Shown one piece after another: positions 62,001 to 64,000 of a stretch of DNA of 64,000 nt. The stretch is from Paragorgia papillata. Lineage: Eukaryota; Cnidaria; Anthozoa; Scleralcyonacea; Coralliidae. Below the pieces are notes generated by a model that was not told the origin of the DNA, ran no database searches, and saw only the letters and a program-made list of their open reading frames with translations. A program made the position numbers and the translations under genes. How positions within the stretch are numbered: the stretch's first letter is position 1; every line of letters starts with the position of its first letter. The stretch is from NCBI GenBank assembly GCA_035771165.1, contig JAWNZC010000351.1, positions 6,918,501-6,982,500 of the forward strand, in the 5' to 3' direction.

Positions 62001-62998
62001 TGGTTTGATTATAAATACATACATTTTCACCGCTTGACGGGGGAAATGGTGACGTCACGGGACAGGTTTTTGGAGGTCGGTGCACAGACCATATACGAGG
62101 CTTGTGTGGTCTGGGGCACAGGCTAGAGTAAAATACATTAAAGTAAAATACTTGAGAATGGGACGCCACCCAGAGAAAATTAATCTTTCGATGGGTGATT
62201 TCTATGGTTTTCCCCTCTCGACAAAATCAACACCATAGTTTCCCCAATTTAACTAGTTCCATTTGTCATCAATGGGCGAGGGCGATTGAGTTATCAGTAC
62301 CCTCAATAAATGAGGTTTCACTTTACATTAGATTACATTACATTACTTTACTTTACTTTACTTTACTTTACTTTACTTTACTTTACTTTACTTTACTTTA
62401 CTTTACTTTACTTTACTTTACTTTGTATATAAATGTATTATAGGGATAAGAACGTACGTTTTAATGTGATTTGGCACTTTCTAATATTATTTACATATTT
62501 TTTTAAATTTTATCAAGCAGCCGTGGTAGTAGTTTTAATATTTTAAAAAAGGTAAGGTCTGTTCATCTTCCTCCGATGAGAATATGTTTCTACTGAGTAA
62601 AAGTCGTATATGCGGGACTCGAAGCTAGTCGGGATGCTAAGTGTTTTTTGGGCTCGTCTTTATATACTGGACTTCTTTGTTTTTTATGTCTCTGACGGTT
62701 AAGACGTCTGTTCCGTGCATCGTTTAAGGTGGCTCCCTAGAGTTTTAGTTTTTTCATGGCTTGTTACGTTCAGTCATAGTCTATGGTTATATAGCTGTGT
62801 TTAAAATAACTATTACATAATTAAATGATATTGGGCATTCGCTCGATTACATAGCATGTTCTAAAGATTTTGGGTGAAAGAAAATTCGAGTGTAGAATAT
62901 ATACATATATATATTTTACACTCGAATTTTATTACATAATTATTCTGTTTACTGAACTGCAGCAGGAGAACCACACTTATGAAGTATTTGTTGAATAG
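50010..62998 (+). CDS. DAZ/Boule-family single-RRM protein
   Basis: Coding exons: 50010-50042, 50229-50276, 50416-50510, 55936-55990, 58064-58120, 58528-58588, 60992-61062, 61741-61779 and probably 62963-62998; all phases join and give about 164 residues. One RRM spans residues 17-95: the lead-in IFPNRVFLGGL (RNP2) and SKGYGFVTF (RNP1) are the hallmarks of Boule/DAZL proteins, which bind germline mRNAs and promote translation. After the RRM come a basic stretch and Tyr/Pro/Val-rich segments (YYSYVWPSTEYL, YPNVMYVPSVYFQ). The C-terminus is shorter than in most family members, and no clear DAZ repeat is seen. The ATG has A at -3 and G at +4. Boule itself rather than another family member is likely but not certain. 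Confidence 0.82.
50229..50276 (+). CDS. DAZ-like exon 2 (RNP2)
   Basis: Encodes EEIFPNRVFLGGLDRK; the PNRVFLGGL signature carries RNP2. The acceptor is CTATTTAG and the donor GTATGA. Confidence 0.9.
50416..50510 (+). CDS. DAZ-like exon 3
   Basis: Encodes FTELQLESFFSELGPVVDVR and then IVCDRKTGLSK plus two bases of Gly. The acceptor is TTTGCAG and the donor GTTAGT. Confidence 0.9.
52221..52552. mobile_element. TTAA-flanked MITE, 332 bp
   Basis: TTAA then AGGTGCCGTCCAGTCCGTTC, mirrored by GAACGGACTGGAGGGCACT then TTAA. Non-coding. Confidence 0.88.
52601..53497. mobile_element. Foldback, 897 bp, with inner repeat
   Basis: TACTGTTGTGGCAATAGAAG then TTCCTAAAATATT, mirrored near 53463-53493. Around 52813 a CAGTAGAGCCTCGCTATAGT start suggests another element inserted within. 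Confidence 0.75.
53645..53875. mobile_element. Near-perfect palindromic MITE, 230 bp
   Basis: TTACAGTTGATTTCACATTA mirrored by TAATGTGAAATCAACTGTAA; inner arms GTCAAGGTTGACAAATT / AATTTGTCAACCTTGGC. Two ORFs in it are repeat products. Confidence 0.85.
54776..54895. repeat. Dispersed repeat holding the empty site
   Basis: AAGCCAATTAATCCACCGTC, TA at 54797-54798, then a segment ending ACGCATTGCGTGCATACGTC. The same sequence flanks the insertion at 59560-60039. Confidence 0.75.
55154..55455. mobile_element. hAT-like MITE, 302 bp
   Basis: CAGTGGCGGATTAAG at the left, CTTAATCCGCCTCTG at the right. The 8 flanking bases are ATGCTACA and ATGTCACA (6 of 8 equal), consistent with a decayed 8-bp target duplication. 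Confidence 0.78.
55936..55990 (+). CDS. DAZ-like exon 4 (RNP1)
   Basis: Its first base completes Gly; encodes YGFVTFEDIAVCNELINK, with RNP1 split across the intron. The acceptor is TTTTTAG. Confidence 0.9.
56905..58035. mobile_element. Inverted copy of the 36810 composite, with two nested foldbacks
   Basis: 56905-57000 and 57796-58035 match 37720-36810 in reverse. Between them lies a foldback at about 57024-57795 (GAATTAGTATTCTGTTCAAA mirrored by AAAAGAATACTAATTCACT), itself holding another at 57076-57575. Confidence 0.75.
57076..57575. mobile_element. Innermost foldback with GGTCGCTTACGAGAG repeats
   Basis: CAGTTGAAGCTCTCGTAAGC at the left, GGAGAGCTTCGACTGTAGTT at the right. GTGGTCGC and TTACGAGAG units recur about ten times inside. 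Confidence 0.75.
58064..58120 (+). CDS. DAZ-like exon 5
   Basis: Encodes GTIEYKGKTLRVRTAVRRK, the end of the RRM and the basic run after it. Phase 0 at both ends. The acceptor is CTACCAG. Confidence 0.88.
58528..58588 (+). CDS. DAZ-like exon 6
   Basis: Encodes GQGQFQDEIKTKNLKYVQPQ and one base of Val. The acceptor is CATTGTAG and the donor GTAAGT. Confidence 0.82.
58807..59076. mobile_element. Foldback, 270 bp
   Basis: TACCCTGCGAGCAGAGCCTT mirrored by AAGGCTCTGCTTGGCGCAGG; an inner GTAGGCTCTGCTGTA pair. Confidence 0.8.
59560..60039. mobile_element. TA-flanked MITE, 480 bp, with known empty site
   Basis: CACGCGTAAAAA ends in inverted orientation, TA on both sides (59558-59559, 60040-60041). 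The inside is TTGTTCA/ACAAGTTGTT repeats. Its flanks match 54776-54895, which lacks the insert. Confidence 0.9.
60322..60698. mobile_element. ATAGACCCTTTTAATAAG foldback
   Basis: TATAGACCCTTTTAATAAGT mirrored by CTTATTAAAAGGGTCTATA; it hosts the 185-bp element at 60443-60627. Confidence 0.8.
60443..60627. mobile_element. ATAGACCTTATT MITE, copy 2
   Basis: Same unit as 45412-45586, same orientation, nested in the element above. The outer and inner ends share ATAGACC. Confidence 0.85.
60992..61062 (+). CDS. DAZ-like exon 7
   Basis: Completes Val, then NAGNIYYSYVWPSTEYLPCS and CTV; phase 0 end before GTAAGT. The acceptor is CCTCTAG. Confidence 0.78.
61166..61676. mobile_element. Foldback with tRNA-like promoter remnants in its arms
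   Basis: GTGTTACTCCGAGTGAA and ACTTGACCGCGGCTCCATGG arms mirror CCGTGGTCAAGT and CACTCCGAGTAACAC. The left arm complement has GTAGCTCAGTCGGTAGAG fused directly to GATTCGAATCC. An inner hairpin GCCATGTTGGATGAA / TTCATCCAACATGGC lies at about 61342-61406. Confidence 0.65.
61741..61779 (+). CDS. DAZ-like exon 8
   Basis: A 39-base exon, YPNVMYVPSVYFQ, phase 0 at both ends. The acceptor is ACTTATAG and the donor GTAAGT. The Tyr/Pro/Val content fits the region after the RRM in this family. Confidence 0.72.
62330..62424. repeat. (TTTAC)n microsatellite
   Basis: About 16 TTTAC units after a few ATTAC units. ORF calls here are artefacts. Confidence 0.95.
62880..62933. repeat. Hairpin AAAATTCGAGTGTA / TACACTCGAATTTT
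   Basis: A 54-base inverted repeat with a TATA-rich centre just upstream of the candidate last DAZ-like exon. Confidence 0.7.
62963..62998 (+). CDS. DAZ-like candidate last exon
   Basis: After ACTGCAG, phase 0 gives QENHTYEVFVE and TAG. The acceptor is CAGCAG, so use of the second AG would drop one Gln. An alternative at 62521 would add only two residues before a stop. AATAAA follows at 63562-63567. Confidence 0.42.
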   Translation, partial: QENHTYEVFVE

Positions 62999-62999
62999 T

Positions 63000-64000
63000 G
63001 CTAATATCTGCTGTTACCATGGTAATAACGGCGTTTGAAACTTGTCAAATTTTCACAGTTTTCGTCTATTTAGGTGCATATCTCCAGTTTTCTTCGGTCA
63101 AAATTTCTAAAAATTGTCATCCGGTCAGTTTTTTCCACATAGACCAGTACAGCAAAATATTAGAGGAATTTGTCAAGACAGATTTTTCTTGGAAAATTAA
63201 TGGCTTAAAAAAAAGTTCTGTCTTATGACAAACGTAGTTAAAAGAGTGACTACTTCTAGTATAAAAACAGCTTATGGAGTATAGTCGTTCTAATCTGCGT
63301 TTTGTTTGTTTGGTTTTAAATTCTAGACGATGTACAGTCAACACAATAGAAGACTAACTTTTCAACATACCTCTTGCTCTCTTCAGAAATATTTCATGAA
63401 CATTTTTTACATGTACGATATTGCATGTGGATCTATTTTACTACTATTCTTATATTAACGATAAAATCCTAATTATATAGCACACTATATATAAAGTGTA
63501 AAGCTATATACATAAAAGTCGATGGATGTAATCCTATCTTATGTCAACTGAAGTATCTAAAAATAAAGCTCGTTTAACGGTAAATGGTAGATTTTCTTAG
63601 TATCTTACTGTGTTAAATTTGGATCTAAAAAAATTTAAGAAATAGTCCGTGACCGCCATTGTGTTTCCTATAGGCACTGCAGTGCATGTAATTGTAATTC
63701 TCACAAGGTATTGTAAGGTCTCACAACGTAGCTAGTATACAGTCCACAGACAAGAGGTTTCAATCGGCACCGGCCAGACTCATGTTAATATATTCCGATT
63801 TTTGTGTTATATCACTCATCAGTTTTATCACACTTTTTGACAAAAAAGCCACTGATACATATACGCTTAAATGTACTAATCCATACTGCAATATTGCTTG
63901 AAAATCGTGAAGCCTTTATTACCTGAGGTGGAGTTCTAACCACGTTAATACGCAATTATATTGTCGCGTCCATTGCTTACCTTGCATTGGTTGCGTTCCT
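63000..64000. other. 3-prime flank, nothing recognised
   Basis: A/T-rich; one AATAAA at 63562. No exon, RNA gene or clear inverted-repeat element that I can support. Confidence 0.5.

Noticed and set aside
62521..62551. Exon between TCAAGCAG and GTAAGG
   Set aside because: In the required phase it reads two codons and then a stop; kept only as a possible alternative end.

Overview
The window is animal nuclear DNA: intron-rich host genes with GT-AG exons, AT-rich sequence and a very heavy load of short inverted-repeat transposons. The gene content (importin-9 and a DAZ/Boule-type RNA-binding protein), a Polinton/Maverick and many cut-and-paste MITEs fit a marine invertebrate, most likely a cnidarian. 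The species assignment is inference.

Positions 1 to about 10456 are the right-hand part of a Polinton/Maverick, a virus-like self-synthesising DNA transposon. It carries a divergently transcribed unknown gene open at the left edge, a DDE integrase, two overlapping ORFs with hydrophobic segments, a 46-codon ORF, a protein with a Src-like N-myristoylation start, a SAP/NUMOD1-like DNA-binding protein, a protein-primed family B DNA polymerase with a built-in HNH-type zinc module, and two small minus-strand zinc-finger or basic proteins. After these come tandem repeats and a putative terminus ending in ACT. Two rules seem to organise the element. Every one of its ten ORFs has AATAAA touching or just ahead of the ATG, and short perfect hairpins lie just after several stop codons. 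Capsid, protease and ATPase genes, if present, lie left of the window.

Positions 12715 to 48452 hold the last 21 coding exons (about 720 residues) of importin-9 on the plus strand, with all exon phases compatible. The N-terminal third is missing and should lie left of the window, so the Polinton appears to sit inside an importin-9 intron in the same orientation. The introns are packed with foldback elements: TTAA-flanked MITEs, TWA-flanked Harbinger-like MITEs, TA-flanked mariner-like MITEs, short palindromes and nested combinations. One of them carries a captured coding-like segment.

Positions 50010 to about 62998 hold a second plus-strand gene, a DAZ/Boule-family single-RRM protein of eight confident coding exons plus a likely short last exon. 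Its introns contain more nested elements, including one 480-bp TA-flanked insertion whose related empty site lies 4.7 kb upstream in the same intron region. No convincing functional tRNA, rRNA or CRISPR locus is present. Most short ORFs in the host part are repeat translations or chance.
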